From assembly GCA_009823395.1 (NCBI GenBank), contig CM020514.1:9796966-9860965 (forward strand): a stretch of 64,000 bases of DNA, given 5' to 3'. How positions within the stretch are numbered: the first letter of the stretch is position 1; each line of letters starts with the position of its first letter. Origin of the DNA: Thamnaconus septentrionalis (lineage: Eukaryota; Chordata; Actinopteri; Tetraodontiformes; Monacanthidae). The notes under the pieces were generated by a model. The model saw only the letters and a list, made by a program, of their open reading frames with translations. It had not been told where the DNA came from and ran no database searches. Below, piece after piece: positions 27,133 through 40,942 of the stretch. The position numbers and the translations under genes were made by a program.

Positions 27133-29829
27133 GGTCACACAAGGATGATGAGGATGGTAAGGAGTCCGGGAGCTTATGAAGGCCACCACTGTAGTAGGAG
27201 AGCAATTGGTCAGGAGTGGATGTGTCAATGATGGTAGGGAGGTTTGCCAATGCGCTTTTGCCAATGTCGATTTATATTTAAACTAGAGCTTAATAAAACT
27301 GTACAGAGGCTGCAATGCCCTCCCTTATCTGTCACCCGCCCCTCACACACACACACACATACACACACACACACACACACAAACAAGCAGGAACAGTTGG
27401 ACGTCCTCAGCGCTCTGTCTCCTGTTCACGGGTGAGCTGCATGTTCCCACATAAGACAACAGGTGCATGCGAGGCGGGGGTGCCTCACGTGCACATGTGA
27501 CAAAGCCAGTGTGAGTGTGCGCGCACACGCACACATGCAACTGATTCCTCGACACGAGCACAAACAAACAGGGAACAAGCGTGTGAGGCTTTTGGCTCGC
27601 GTCCACATCTTGTTGCGGGTGGATTCATGGCTGTGTCCACCTCACCTGGCTCTCAGCTCTGCTCTCTCAGTCATGCCATTTCATTAAGACTCATATATTT
27701 GTGAGGTGGCGATTGTTGACTTATTTTAAGCCTTTTATGGCAGGCTACAGTTCAGGTAAAGCATATCTCGTTAATGCTGTGAGTGATTAACCATATATGT
27801 ATTCAGAATTTTGTAAATCTGGGCAATTGAAAATGTTTGTCTAATGTGTGTAAAATATTTTCTGTGCTCCAGCAGATCAAAATTCAAAGAGATGGAAAAC
27901 TTGTGAAGAGGGGCTCATGTCACTTTCGACCACATATGTTCACATGTGATTGGAAATTGCGTCTTCTTATTGAATATTTCTGCAGATCGCCACAGACACC
28001 CCTGCAACTTTAGTGGGACGTCGTCAACACTCTTGTGACGCCATATTCAATTTGACACTTTGAGTGTTGCTCTGCCAAACAAGAGACAGCGATACAGTGC
28101 TTTGTGAGTTATCCCCTTGCCAGGGTCAACAAAAATCAACCCAATGTCGAGTTGCGATTGGAGAAAATCATCTTTTCATCAATATCAAAGCAATTAATTA
28201 AACAGCTGCAGGGCGGAACAAAAAACAAACAGGCAGACTAAAGAGCCACGGCTAGAAATCTGTTTTTGTCAATAATGGTGTTTTAGGACGTACGAATGGC
28301 ACGCTTAAGCTCTCGGAAGAGGATTTTTTTTTTTTTTTCGCAGCAAATTCCCTCCCTCTGTACTTGGCACCGAGATGAAGGGCCTCGTTTCCAACAATCT
28401 GGAGGATCTCTTTTCCTGCCTCATGTGCACAGAAGAGCTTCCTTGTTTTGTCTAAATTTAGGCCGGCTCCCCTCTGGAGGCCAGAGCAGGTGGAGGTGAC
28501 GGGGACCCTGGCCTGCATTCGTGGGACAGACGGGTGAACACCATGAACAAACCCCCTGACCTCACAGGCTATGCATAAACAATAATATCATATTATCTAT
28601 ACTCCAGTACGCACAACACACGCTCACACACATACCCACACACCTCCGAAAACCGATTCTCTTGGGCCTCAAACATATGATTATAATCTTCGTCATGCTT
28701 TGCAGAAAAAAAAGAAAACGACTCCAAAACCACTTATCAAAACTCTTCAGCAGCGCCACATAAAAAGAAAAAAAAAACCTCCAGCCATCCCTCAATATTT
28801 TGAGCCCTACATGTAATTTGAGACCAAGCTTTTGTGGTTCTCGCAGTATCCCAAGCTCACGATTGTCCCTCCTGCACAGGGTTAGACAAAGAGAGGCGTC
28901 GATGCCGCCAGCCTTACCTTTATGTTCATGTCCTACACACCACGTCCCTCCCCGCAGTGCTTCTCGTTTCACAAACTTGCTGATCCCCGTCTTGTTGGCT
29001 CATTCACCAGGATGACATCATCGGCTCAGACGTTGCCAACGGTGCTCAATAAAGCCCGGGCGTGTTTCAGTGTGCAGAGTGCCTCTGCTGCGCTGAGACT
29101 GTTATGAAAGATGTGAGTGAGAAGATGTTTGTTCTAAATAAGCCCTGGTAATTAAAAATATATATATCACCAGCACTCATGACAACAGCGATGACATACT
29201 CTGTCTTCTTCTTCTTCTGCGTCTTCCTCTGGTGGATGTTTGCTTGGACATTTCAGAGAGGTGGCAGTGCATTTCAGTGCCGAAAATGAAAATAAAATCA
29301 GATTTTTTTTTCCTCCTTTGTTTCTTTTTCATTCCAGCCTCGCTTTATCATATCACTCCATACAAACTTCCCCTGGGTGTTCGCACCTCATGTGTTAAGT
29401 CAAGTAAGTAAATATGTATGTGTTATTGTGCCCAGTGTATTGCCACATCTATTGGAAAGAAAACATATTGCAAACAATGCTAACGTTCACCCCCGGTTTT
29501 CTAAAGTTCCACTTGATTTCACATCTTTCTTTTTTCAGGGTAAGATCACAATCATGTTCTGACACATGGGTCACCTGACTCCTTTTAAGTGGAGCTGCTT
29601 GAAATGTAAGAATAAATGCCTTATTATTTCCTAATGGAATACAACAGTTATTCATATTACTGGGGGGTACAAACATACAGATAAGTCTTTTTTACATTTC
29701 ACTTTATTTCTAAAGGCTCTCTTTAAATGCTGCACAAAGACCTTGGAGAATTTTAGAACAAATGTAGTCATGAAATTAATGAACCATGTACCATCTTTTT
29801 AAGTTCTTATTTTCTAGCATGTATTTTAC

Positions 29830-30208
29830 AATGAGTGCTCCTCGGAGGGTGTCCACTCAGATGAGTCCATGTCAAGAGATCAGCTGACGTGGACGGAGTG
29901 ATGAGGAGACTCCTAGAGGTCCTCTGAGGTAGCAACAGGTGGCCCGGGAACTGAAGATAACACGGTGCCAGCTGGCCAATGGTAGGCTAACTCCAGAGCG
30001 AAGGGAGGGGCAATTTAAGCTGAAGCTGGACTGTGACGTCTACCCCATCAGAAACAAGGCAAGGAAGTAGACTTGGCAAGTCTGAAGGCTTGACGTCCAA
30101 GGATCTTGCCAACCAAGGGAGTGTCCTTGACTCTGAATCAGGCCACAGCAATTTGAAAGGGGCGAGAGCCAAACACAGGTAGAACATTTAAAAAAAAAAA
30201 AAAAAAAA
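29830..30208 (+). repeat. A-tailed segment, possible retroposed sequence
   Basis: A moderately GC-rich unit ends in an uninterrupted run of about 18 A residues at 30191-30208 after AGAACATTT. This structure suggests a SINE or a processed transcript copy. No promoter boxes, target duplication or parent gene were recognised, so the left limit is arbitrary. Confidence 0.25.
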
Positions 30209-31522
30209 GAGCTCACAAAGCGTGATGGGTGATTGAGGGAATGATGTGAGAGGCACAACTGGGAGGAAAAGGATAACAAAAAAAAACAAAAAAAGTTAGT
30301 TTGCCTTAATGACATGTCTGGACGTGAGGTCATTGGTACCGTAGCCCAACTTGGTTCAAAAATAACAAATTTAGCCAAAATGCACCACTAAAGCTGACAC
30401 GCCAACCAACAAATTGAATCGCAATCACATTTAACTTCCAAAGGTGCCATTTTATACCATTGTCTAATTTTTCTCTCATCAACAACTCCAGTGACATGGC
30501 CTTGTGTGTTTAATTGATCTAAACAAACTCGATGGATCTCCAGAAAACAGCGTTTTTAACTCTCTAATTACACAGCCTGTGACCAAAATGCTGGTTTTTA
30601 AGCCTCCTGTTAAACCTGGTGCTTTGTTGGACCGTCTACATTTTTTGAATGGGGACAAAAACAAGGCAGGTCTCAATGGGATGTCAGGGCTTTTCGTATT
30701 TTCTGAAAATTGGAGCACACAAAAGACTAAATGTTGGACTTTTCTCCCCCCCTGTGGGGTTCACTGACAGGCCAGAGACACATAATTTGAGATCACCGGT
30801 GAACTGAACGTTTCACAACGTGGGATCTTCCGAGTGAAATATCCCGTCGCGCTCGTAACCAAAGAACAATCGCTAAAACACCAAAAACAAGTAAGCGAGC
30901 GTCTGTCCCCACAAATCAAATTATTTAAGACTCCTCAGCTTGAAAGAATGTGCAGAGGCTGCAGTCTCTTATATTTATCGGCGTTAACGACAGACAATGG
31001 TGCCAAACAGAGCCTTGACAGTCTGTGGCATGACTCCATGCGCCACTTTTGTTCTTAATGACAGTGTTTGCCTCGGCCATGTTGTGTAATTAAACTAACA
31101 TGCCCCTCGGAGCCTGTCCCTCCTTCCTCCTCGGAGTCTTTTTCCACGACTGCCTGTAAAAGAAGAGGAAGAGGAAGGGGAGGGAAAGAGAAAGAGCCTC
31201 GCTTGTCCTCTCCTCTCTCCGCGAGCGCTCCTTCCCTCCTGCCAGTCCACGTACGCCCCCCCACCACCAACCCCCAACCCAAACCCTCCTGCTCTCTCTT
31301 TGTGCTCGTGCTGCCACGGCAGCTTTGGCCGATGGTCAGGCTCATAGCGGGTGTGTGTCAAACAGCACCTTCCCTCAGAGGGAAGAGGCAGGGGGGGAGG
31401 GCTGCAGGAGGAGGTGTGTGTCTGTGTGTGTGTGTGGCGAGGAGTGGAGAGTGAGAGGAAGAGGTGGCGGCGGCGGTGGTGGTGGTGGTGGAGGGGGGCA
31501 CAAATACACATGCACTGCATGG

Positions 31523-31545
31523 TGATGTCATCTGAAATGACATCA
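31523..31545. promoter_or_regulatory. Second perfect ATF/CREB-like palindrome
   Basis: TGATGTCAT and ATGACATCA form 9-base arms around the 5-base spacer CTGAA. Arm length and spacer match the palindrome at 25437-25459, but the half-sites are in the opposite order. Confidence 0.35.
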
Positions 31546-34262
31546 TCCCATGGAGAGGAGCCAAGGGACCTGATGGGTTAGCATCCTCCAGTGAGTTAAA
31601 GGGGGAGCGCTGGAAGGAGACAGTGAAAAGAGAGAGAGGTTGAGGGGGTGGGCTTGTAAAATAGGAGAAGGGGCAAAAAAAAAAAGAGGAAGAAAATTTA
31701 AACGGAGGCTGCCGAGACAAAGAGCAGGGATCGGACTTTTCGCTCTTTGTTGTTTTCTACCTGGCTGCTGCTCCCATCCTCCCTCCCTCCCCCCGTCTTC
31801 CCCTCCTCCGTCCTCCTCGCCGAGCGCCGCTTCTCCCTTTCAGGAATACTTCCTTTTTGTTTTCCATTTGCCCGCCGTTGCCCTCCTGAGGGAAGCATGC
31901 ATGAGTGCGGTGAGAGTGCAAGTTAATCAATAGCAGTGAGCTAATTCATACACGCACACACACACCACAGGAGGCCCTGCTATCTGCCACATGAAGACAA
32001 TCCCGTACGTCCGTAAACATATTTGCACATGGTCTTCCTGGTAAGCACTCACGCAAACACAAACACACTCAGGTAGGGTTTGGTGTTGTCGTGGGGGAGG
32101 GTGAGGAGGTGGAAGAGGAGGAGGGGTGAGGAAGGGGGGCACCTGTGCCTCTGCGTCTTCCCGTCGTCGTCCACTTGGCTGTGCTGTGCTCCACGCTGTG
32201 CCTCTGAAACCCAACACCTACGTGGCCAGGCGTCCCCGCAGGATGCCGAGGACATTCCGCTTGGCGCGCAGCGGCGACGTGTCACCGCGACGGGCTCACT
32301 GTTCACTCTCTTTGACTGTGAGGCAGCCATGGTGCCCGCAGCTGGTCCTGCATCCATCCAGAACCGTCTGATCGGCCGGTAGTCCTTTCCAGGACGGGGT
32401 GCCGATGGAGGAAAGCTGGTGTTTTCTAACACACAATGGTGATGATGATGATTCAGTCTTCCTTATCGTGCGCCGCTGTCAGCGGTGGACTGACTCAAAT
32501 GGGGAGGCGTGCAAAGTGTGGGACAGAGAGGATGAGCGATGAGGAGGGAACTGGCGAAGGGCCGGTTGTGATGTGAGAGGTGTGGGTCCGTGCAAACGGT
32601 TGGAAAAATCGACTCAGCTGCAGTTCAAGATGTGTGTTTCCTCCCCCGCCTTTAACCTGGACAGCGTCTCTTCTCGGAAGGGATGTTACCCCCAGTCACG
32701 TATCACGAAAGAAAAAATAACTGAAAAACACCAAACAAACACTGTGTGAGTGCCGTGGCCTCCAACACGTCAACCAGTTGTAATGCACAAAGTTGCTCCC
32801 CCCCCCCGGGTTAAGCAACTCGTGTTCGACCGAGTTGACCAGAAAGATAAACTTGGCGCACAGAAGAGGAAGAGGGCAATTTTAGTGATTACTTCCCCTT
32901 TAAGTACCTTTGCTTTGCATTTGCGTTGCAGGATTGTGAAAAGTGCACAAGCTGTCCAGTCCCTGACAGAAAAAAAAACCCACAGAGGCAATCCTTTCAC
33001 ATCACCAACATGACAACAATCTGAAATTTGAGGCACACTCCACAACTCCTACACTCAACGTGCTCGGGTATCGTTTCGCTTTGCGGGTGGGGAAGTTGTG
33101 GGGGGTCAAAGTGTTCTTCAAAATGTAAATGTTTACAAAAATGAGGGAGAATCTCACCGCCATCCTACTCCAACAACACACGCCGCCTATTTTTGGGCCA
33201 TCTTTTTTTTTCCCTCCTTCGTCTTCCTCTCTTTTGGCGCGTGCGCGGCCGCTCCAATCGCCGTCCGCTCCTTCTCTCTTCTGCAGCCATCGGTATGGCA
33301 ACATTGGCGGAGCCGCACTCCTACTCTCTTCCGATCTTAGTCACGGGCCTCGCTCGTCAGGCAACAGCCAGGAGTCCTCCAACACTCGATACGTTTTGGC
33401 CACTTCCGTGGTTGTTGTTTTTTTTCCTCTTTAATCGCGCCTTAAAATTGCGGGCCCTCGGTCCGTGAGAAGGAAGCAGGATTCAACTTAAAGAGCGATG
33501 GCTTCGTTCCAACCCAGGTCCTCAGGTAGGTGGATTCCTGCGTGAATCTGAGTGGAATTAATCAACCTGACAGTAAAAAGGACGGCCTTTCTGCCTTTTT
33601 GCCTCACGACATGTTGTTTTGAATGTCCACACGTGCTCCGGCTTGTGTTACGCTCTGCTATGCCCTCGTCGCCTCCCTCAAAAGGCCTTTATTGCATTTT
33701 GACCTTTGTTTACACCTGGTGTGAACGTGACACCGCTCTGGTCCACACAGATCTGATCGGCTCAGCCTGAACTCGGACAGAAGGCACACCGCCCTCATCC
33801 ATCATCTGTAAGTGCGTCTTAAGTTTGCAAACCTTTGTCCGTAATACTGTTTGAGTGTGATGGTGTAGGTGCACTAGAGAAAAAAAAATGCAGCATACGC
33901 TTCACAACCTGAAAACGATTGAACAACTGAGGCTGGGACACCAAAGAGTTCACATTCTTAACGCCTCTGACTTCTAAATTTTTGAGATCTTGAGGAGAAT
34001 GATAACATGGCAGCAATGAACTTTTACATGCTGTTTGTTTGGCTGCAATGATTTGGCAACGCTAGCTACCGTGCACCTCACTATAGTGGCACATTTTGTT
34101 AGGTTAGAGGTTAGGGTGTTTAGAAGGGGAAAAAAACAAGGAGGCCAGAGGGTGGAACACGTATCTGACCTGACCAATTGAGGAATTTGTTTCCTTTGTT
34201 ACATCACAATGGGGCCAGTCTTAACATATACTTTGCAAGCAAGGAGAAGAAGTAATACATTA

Positions 34263-34784
34263 GCTGTGCTTCCATTACCCCTAGAATTGCACAAAACCTA
34301 AATATCGCAATAAAAAACTGGGAATGGAAACGCCTACATTTCGAAAAACCTCTCAAATATTGCAAAAAAGGTTTTTACACTCTGATGAGGTGGTTTTTCA
34401 GACGTATCGATATAGAGGCATATCGCAAAAGTGTCATGGAAACACTTTTTTCACATTTGCGCGTCACCGGACATTACGTATGTGGTCATATGACCATTCC
34501 CCTTAAGTGAAAATCACACGTTATGTTTGGACGGAGGAGGAAACTGAATATTTTTTTTACAAGTAATCAAAGAGAAAAATATAACAGCCATTCTTGACAG
34601 TAAACAAATGGAAACAAACAAAAAAAAGGTCATTCTCAAAAATCTCGCGGGACGGATTTTACAAGAATTGCGGTTTTTGCACTTCACACCATTCAATGGA
34701 AACACCTGCAAATCACAATTGTACTTTGTTGAAATTTTAAAAATATCGCTTTTATTTTGTGAAAAACTGTAATGGAAACACAGC
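34263..34784. mobile_element. Tc1/mariner-like MITE
   Basis: The ends are GCTGTGCTTCCATTAC and, as the complement of the right end, GCTGTGTTTCCATTAC. A TA dinucleotide flanks both (34261-34262 and 34785-34786). Inside, GGAAACGCC/GGAAACACC and ATCGCA words recur in inverted arrangement. The 522 bases have no transposase frame. Confidence 0.78.
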
Positions 34785-35503
34785 TACAGATTCTAATTTA
34801 TAGGGAGTTCAATGAGAAACTACAGACACATATATAAAAAAAAAAAAAAAACATTGGTAGTGTGAAATATCTAATCATTTTTGAAATACCTAGTTTAAAA
34901 AAAAACTGTGATAATGCAATCTTGGATATGACACACTGGGTGTGACCCTATAAAGGCTGGCAACAGTTGCTTGACCATCAGGGTGGCATTTTCTGTTTTA
35001 AATCACTTCTTGCAACACGTTGTACAAGTAATAATAAGTTCTATTGCATTCCATTAATACCCGATATGACAATTTGTTTCCCTTACTTCATCGAAGTTTC
35101 CCTTACTCCTGCATTCCCAGCATGGACTGAGCAAAATATGCCAACTCAGGTATTTTGTGAAGACAGGCCAAATCCAACTCGTGTGAACACAAGCCACTGA
35201 ATTTGTCAGGCCCACTTTGTTTAAGGCTGCGCAATTGACACGACATTTTTCTTCAGGGGCATGGAGGGGGCCTGAATGGGAGAGACCTTTGAACTTGGCC
35301 GGCGCAATTTGCCGTTTAAAAAGGGATAATTGGAGGGGCTTTGGCGAAGAAAGCTGACCGCCGCACACCGGAGCAAACTCACACTAAACGGCCAACAGTT
35401 TGTTTAAGGGGGACAAATGGGTCAAACAGCGTCTAATTATCCCTCAATCGAAAGACGAGGATTTTCTTCTTTTTTTCCCTTCTCTCCCATCCGTGGCCTT
35501 TTC

Positions 35504-35510
<7 letters not shown>

Positions 35511-35571
<61 letters not shown>
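35511..35571. repeat. (GT)n microsatellite
   Basis: A pure GT run of about 61 bases. A shorter CA run follows at 35682-35708. Confidence 0.97.
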
Positions 35572-35573
<2 letters not shown>

Positions 35574-37381
35574 GAGCGTCGTTCCAACTCACCAACCAGC
35601 AGTGCTGTTGACCTAGTTCTGCTCTGGACACCGGGTGCTTCAGAAGGGACAGGCCTCACCCACTGTCCACAGCACGGGCCTACACACACACACACACACG
35701 CACACACAGTCTGAAACCCGCCACACTACACATCTATGAACTCTGTGACATTTGATCCATCAGGTTAATTGAGTGAACATCATTGATCTTAGATGCGTCC
35801 CCCCGGCTGACAAGGATACCATTGACAGGCTGACAGTGATTATGTTTGCATGCTTGCAGCGCATTTTCTCCCCGATACAGCGTGCGAGAGAGAGAGGCCA
35901 GGCATGTCACATGAAATGTGTCGCGTAATTGTCAAATTCTCTCTGAGAGCCACGCTTCTAATTTAATTTCGGAAGGGGTAGGGGGGCGGAGGGGGATCAC
36001 AGTCACTCTGAAGGCACTAGTCGCACAGCGGCAGCGGCGGCTTCTCTCTGTCCCCTCGCTGGTGGCTGCACTGCGGCGGAGTCGAGGTTTGCGTAGGGCT
36101 GCTCATAAATTGGCACCAGAGATTAGATTTGATCTGCCCCGTGTGTCTAAACAGCATTTTATCCTCTCATTTATAACCCTAAACATGTGACCTTTTGTAG
36201 GGTACGAGGAGCTGATTTAAAGTCACATTGAAGTCAGAGAGTATTGCAGTCTTGCTATTAGTGCCTATTTTCTGATCTCACCTCTGATAGCGCTGTGTTC
36301 AAGACTACTGTAGGAAAACAACTGCCTAATACAGCCAGCTCGCAAAAGCGGACCAGTTATTATTATTTTTCACATACGAATAAATGTGTATTAGTAGCAA
36401 ACTAAAAAGCAACATTTATTTTTATGTTTTAGTTTTATCAAACTGAAAATATTTTTTTTCTTATCAATGTAATTCAGGAAGGTGCTCTTGAATGTTGCAA
36501 ACTGGGCCCTCAATGTTAGGGAGGTGAACTGATGATGTGCATCAACGTTACACACACACTCAGACACACACGCACCACAAACACAGATCTGACTCATATA
36601 GATTCCTCCCACACAGACAATATGACCTTTCAGGCGCTGATTGCATTCTACATATTTGAACGATGTGTCGGAGATGTGTTAAACTCTGCTCCACCGGCTG
36701 CAGTGGCGCGCGCACTCCGTGCGCTCTCGCCCGTTATTTTTGCGCACCCTGCGCAACCTGAGAACGGTCATTGGAAAACGATGTAGCGTTTCGTTTGTTT
36801 TTCATTTTAAAAAAAGGGGAAAAAAGGTCAGAGGCTGAACATCTGCATAGTTTAGGTGACACTTGGTTGCTCTTGCCTTAAAATCAGTCGACAGAGAATC
36901 GGATTAACCTCGTCACGATTGCTCAAACTTTTCTTTTGAGGCACATAATTCACATTAGAAAACATATGTAGATTGAGAATTTACAAAAAAAAAAAGTTAT
37001 CTTGCAAGCACCGTCGACTCAGAGCACCGTGTCTCATCAAGGTGCGCATTTTTCCTGAACTTTAACTTGCCTCCCGACTGGTTTTCTAGCAAGAAGGCAG
37101 ACAGGAAATTAGGAAAGTGTAAAAGCGCGTGGCTAAGAAGAGTCTCACCTCTTTGAAACAAATATAACAGACGAAATTAGATATTTAAAAAAACAACAAC
37201 AACGGGCGCCCTCGTCGCAGTCTATCTTTTCTCCATCGATGACCTTTCAGAGAAACCGCAGCCCATCAGATTATTGCACTTGTTTACTGTTTCGTCTTTG
37301 CATTATGACTGTGCATCAACCCACACATCGGGCAAATATTCAAATACTGCAGCAGAACTGCGAACGTGACACTCCCAAAAC

Positions 37382-37421
37382 GGAGAGAGAGAGGGAGAGG
37401 GAGGGAGTGGAGGGGAGAGAG

Positions 37422-37459
<38 letters not shown>
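37382..37459. repeat. (GA)n microsatellite, interrupted
   Basis: GA units with G-rich interruptions pass into a pure GA run from about 37429. Confidence 0.95.
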
Positions 37460-37461
<2 letters not shown>

Positions 37462-38348
37462 GTTCCCAGTTGGATTCGCCTCAGCTGTGTAAGCACATCT
37501 CCCAAATTTGCGCACGAAAACGCCGCAACCTTAAGTCAATATAATACTTTACAGTCAATACATCCACGGAAAAGTGGTTCGTGTGTGCATTTGAACGTGT
37601 CATTCTGGTTTTTCTGAGTCCGCGACTTTTGTTATGACTTTAGAGTCTTTGTTTCGCTTTGCGCAATGATTCAGTAAAGTGTCTTGTTTTTTGTTGCTGT
37701 TGTTGCTGCTGCTGTCGTTAAATCTCGCTGCTTATTAAAGATATCACTTATGTGGCTTATGTTACATTTTTTTTGTGTGTCAAACGTTTCTGTCTTGCCC
37801 CAATGAGAGAGAGTCGTGCGTTTTCACGAGTCACGCTCAAAACGCACACGCTCTCATTATAAGCACCCGCAATTAAACGTTGGACTGTAATTTTGTTTTA
37901 AAAATAAATGCACTTTCTATTCGAATTACGGTTCGAGTTCGAGGAAGCCTCTTGCGTCCTCAGAGCTGATTGCGAACGAGTGTGCGTTCAGCGAGTAATT
38001 AGCACGCGCGCTTTTCTATCGTTTGGTTGCGGTTAGTTGACATTTAATTGGAACTGACCTCTTTATTTTCAGAAGGTAAAAAACATTTCGTCCAGTCGTT
38101 TTAAGTGACCTGTACCGCTTCTCTGATGTGCGTCCGTGCCTCTACAACGAGCACCACAGCCGGTAAGCATGATTTTGTTTTTTAAAATGTGTATATAACT
38201 GCATATATTTAGGCCACAAGCTTCTGCGCCCTCAGTTAAAAAAATAATAATCATGTCAGCATGAGCTCTTGATTTGTTTCAGAAGTGCACCTTTTCTCGT
38301 CCCCATGATTCAGCCGATCAGATGATTCACCTCCTTCTTTTGCACACT

Positions 38349-38350
<2 letters not shown>

Positions 38351-38414
<64 letters not shown>
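38351..38414. repeat. (CA)n microsatellite
   Basis: A pure CA run of about 64 bases. Confidence 0.97.
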
Positions 38415-38415
<1 letters not shown>

Positions 38416-38993
38416 CCATGGCGGAATTTGAGCAATACTGCGCACATTCTCAACACATAATTCAATAAATGCAAGCGACAGGAATGTTCCCCATCTGACT
38501 TTTTACGCATTACGTGTGAGAACTTTGAATTCGTCTCCGTCGCCTTTTACGCACGACGTCATGTGCCGAGCGAAGCCTCAGTCTGGACTCTTGAGTGTAT
38601 TTTTTTCCCTTCCCAAATTACCCTCTGTCTTGAGCAGCACAAGGCCACTTAAACTCGCGATGCTGGGGAAGATATTGGTGACGCCAGAAAATGCGGCAGG
38701 CCTGGGCACAAACCTGCTGCAAGGCCTGCAGATCACATGATCATCTCGGGCTGCTGCTGCTGCTGCTGCTGAGCCGGGATAATAAATGCTCACCAGGGCT
38801 GTCAGATCCTCTCTCTTTCTTGCGCGGCTTCCACCCTTTTCCACGGGACACCTGCTGCATGAAATCGACTTCCTCCTCCTCGCTCAACCACGCAGCCTTT
38901 TAACCAAGCACTGTGTCGCGGCCTATGAAGCTGAGAGGTCAAAAAACACGTTGAAGGGCAGGACAAAGTGTGCATGTGTGTGGTGAGGGTGTT

Positions 38994-39020
38994 CCTGCTC
39001 CTGCTCCTGCTCCTGCTCCG
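38994..39020. repeat. (CTGCTC)n hexanucleotide repeat
   Basis: Four to five consecutive CTGCTC units at the left edge of the CpG-rich block. Confidence 0.85.
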
Positions 39021-39800
39021 GCGATTGACACAGAGCGCGAATCCCGAGAGCGGCTCGCCTGTCGTGCCGGGCCTTGACGGTTGAAGGAGGGCGTCTTGGC
39101 GGTGACTTGGGCTTGACACCCGGCAACTTCCTGACGCAACGCCGCTGTAACAGCGCCGGGGAAAACAGGGAGCTCACCTTTCTATCCGATGAACCAACAT
39201 GATCCTATTTCTGCATAGTAAGCCGCCTCAGCTCTCGACCGACCGACCACAGTGAGTGACGGACGTCGTCAAAGTGCGTCTACGTCCCTTCTCGGCACCG
39301 CAGCGACGCTCCTTTGTTACTTGTTGCGCGTCAGAGCGCCGGGGTTTTCGTGAATAGGGGCTACACTATCACACAGATCGACCCCCACACACAGTTTCTT
39401 GTAATGTGATTGCGCTTTGGCAGAACAACAAACGTCTCCCTATAGTCAACTTTTTTTTTGGTCGTTGGTGATGATGGACGGGGATCTCAAGTCAACTTCA
39501 GCCCGCAGCTCTGAAATGAAGGAAAGGCTGTTTTCAAAGAGGAAGAAGCATCGCGGAGAGGGGGTAAGTGGCGCGTTACTGAGCATCTCCGTTACCGACC
39601 TGGGCTGAGCTGAGCAGAGCAGAGCTGAGCAGAGCGGAGTTCGACGTCGACGTGCGCGCACCGTGTGTGTGAGAGAGAAACGTTATGGCGCGACGAGTTG
39701 AAGGGAGCCCGAGTGCCACTGCAAGGCGCGACAGGGAAGTCTTCGCTAATCACGTAGTTCCCTTTATTTTTTTTTAAGCGAGAAATCCGACTCGTAGCTG

Positions 39801-39835
39801 AGCCGAGTCGAGCCGAGCCGAGCCGAGCCGAGCCG
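39801..39835. repeat. (AGCCG)7 pentanucleotide repeat
   Basis: Seven AGCCG units, the second altered to AGTCG. They lie inside the CpG-rich block, where each unit contributes a CpG. Confidence 0.93.
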
Positions 39836-40685
39836 GACTCTTCACATGGAACCGTTCTGGTACGCGCGCTCGGGTGCGCACCAAGCAGCCAGCGCCGATC
39901 CTGGGCTACAGCCGCCGCCTGTTTCACTTCGTCGTCGGTGGAGGAGGAGGAGGAGGAAAAGGAGGAGGGGGGCGATCTGGAGCTGCTCGTTGCCAACACG
40001 TGAGCTGAGCCTTTGAGACGACTTTATCGCGGATTTCCACGAGCAGCCTCGTTATTTTCTCTGCGCGTTGACGGCGCGCTCGGATGTTTGTTTGTTTGTT
40101 TTTTTTTGTCTTTCCCTCCCTTGCCCCCCACCGCCTCCCCCTTTCCGTCGGTCGGTCGCTCTCCGTATCCACCGCTCCGCCTTCGCCACCCTCCCCCCCC
40201 CCCCCCCCCTTTTCGCAACATTGACGCAACCAAAAAAAAAAAAAAAAACACGCGCTGGAACAAAAGAAACAACTTCCTTGAAGCTTTGCTGAAACTGCAC
40301 TTGGTCGCAGAGACGAGGCACCCCGCGGAAGGATGGACGGATGGATGGACGGGAACGTCGAGGTGAGGGTGTCACCGGTGGCCGACTGGCAGCGGAGGGG
40401 TGGTGGTGGTGTAGTAGTGGTGGTGGGAAGAGATGCAGGGGAGCAGTCCGGGAAGGCGTACGGGGCGCATCGAGTGAGTGCCATTTATAACCAGCGAGTG
40501 GAGTCATTTCAACTTTTTGTGACCGTGAGAGAGAAAGAGAAGTTGGACTTTGACGGTGAAGTCTCGGAGGCTCGTTGTTCCTGTTTTATTGTTTGGCGTC
40601 TCCGTCTGCCGTAAACACGCAGCGCGAAGTGGAGTTCTCTGAGAGGTAGTGTCGAATTGGAATTGACGGAGAATAAGTTGAGGAG

Positions 40686-40686
40686 C

Positions 40687-40744
<58 letters not shown>
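40686..40744. repeat. (GT)n microsatellite
   Basis: A GT run of about 59 bases inside the CpG-rich block. Confidence 0.97.
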
Positions 40745-40746
<2 letters not shown>

Positions 40747-40881
40747 ATTGTGGAGCTGGTGTAAAGCTTTAGTGAGCTCTCTGCTGCTTCTTCTTTTTCT
40801 GCTTCTCTTTTTTTCTCCCTCTCCCAACAATGTGTCATGACAGAGCCGCTGACAACAAGGCTGTAACTGTCAGTGCAGCAG

Positions 40882-40883
<2 letters not shown>

Positions 40884-40940
<57 letters not shown>
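40884..40940. repeat. (GT)n microsatellite
   Basis: A second GT run of about 57 bases, 140 bases beyond the previous one. Confidence 0.97.

Positions 40941-40942
<2 letters not shown>

Larger units (their letters stand above)
27133..34262. other. Gene-poor interval with GC-rich patches
   Basis: Holds CA runs at 27343-27384, an A-tailed segment near 29830-30208, and GC-rich purine/pyrimidine-asymmetric blocks at 31090-31500, 31770-31850 and 32100-32400. Several open frames of 90-140 codons lie in these blocks, but their composition is biased and none shows a family motif. A small CpG-rich patch lies at 33230-33320. No gene is supported. Confidence 0.45.
34787..38990. other. Gene-poor interval with microsatellites
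   Basis: Apart from the listed GT, GA and AC repeats no exon was recognised. Segment 37830-38060 contains homeodomain-like TAATTAG and TTTAATTGG words in otherwise unique sequence and could be a conserved regulatory element, which needs alignment to judge. Confidence 0.4.

Noticed and set aside
31055..32432. Frames of about 120-140 codons on both strands of GC-rich sequence
   Set aside because: Composition is driven by purine/pyrimidine asymmetry and CA/GGT repeats. I considered a DLEU7 exon but could not match any remembered segment.
39592..40838. Several overlapping frames of 90-190 codons in the CpG-rich block
   Set aside because: They consist of Ser, Pro, Gly, Arg or His/Thr repeats produced by microsatellites and GC bias. 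No domain or credible splice structure was seen.
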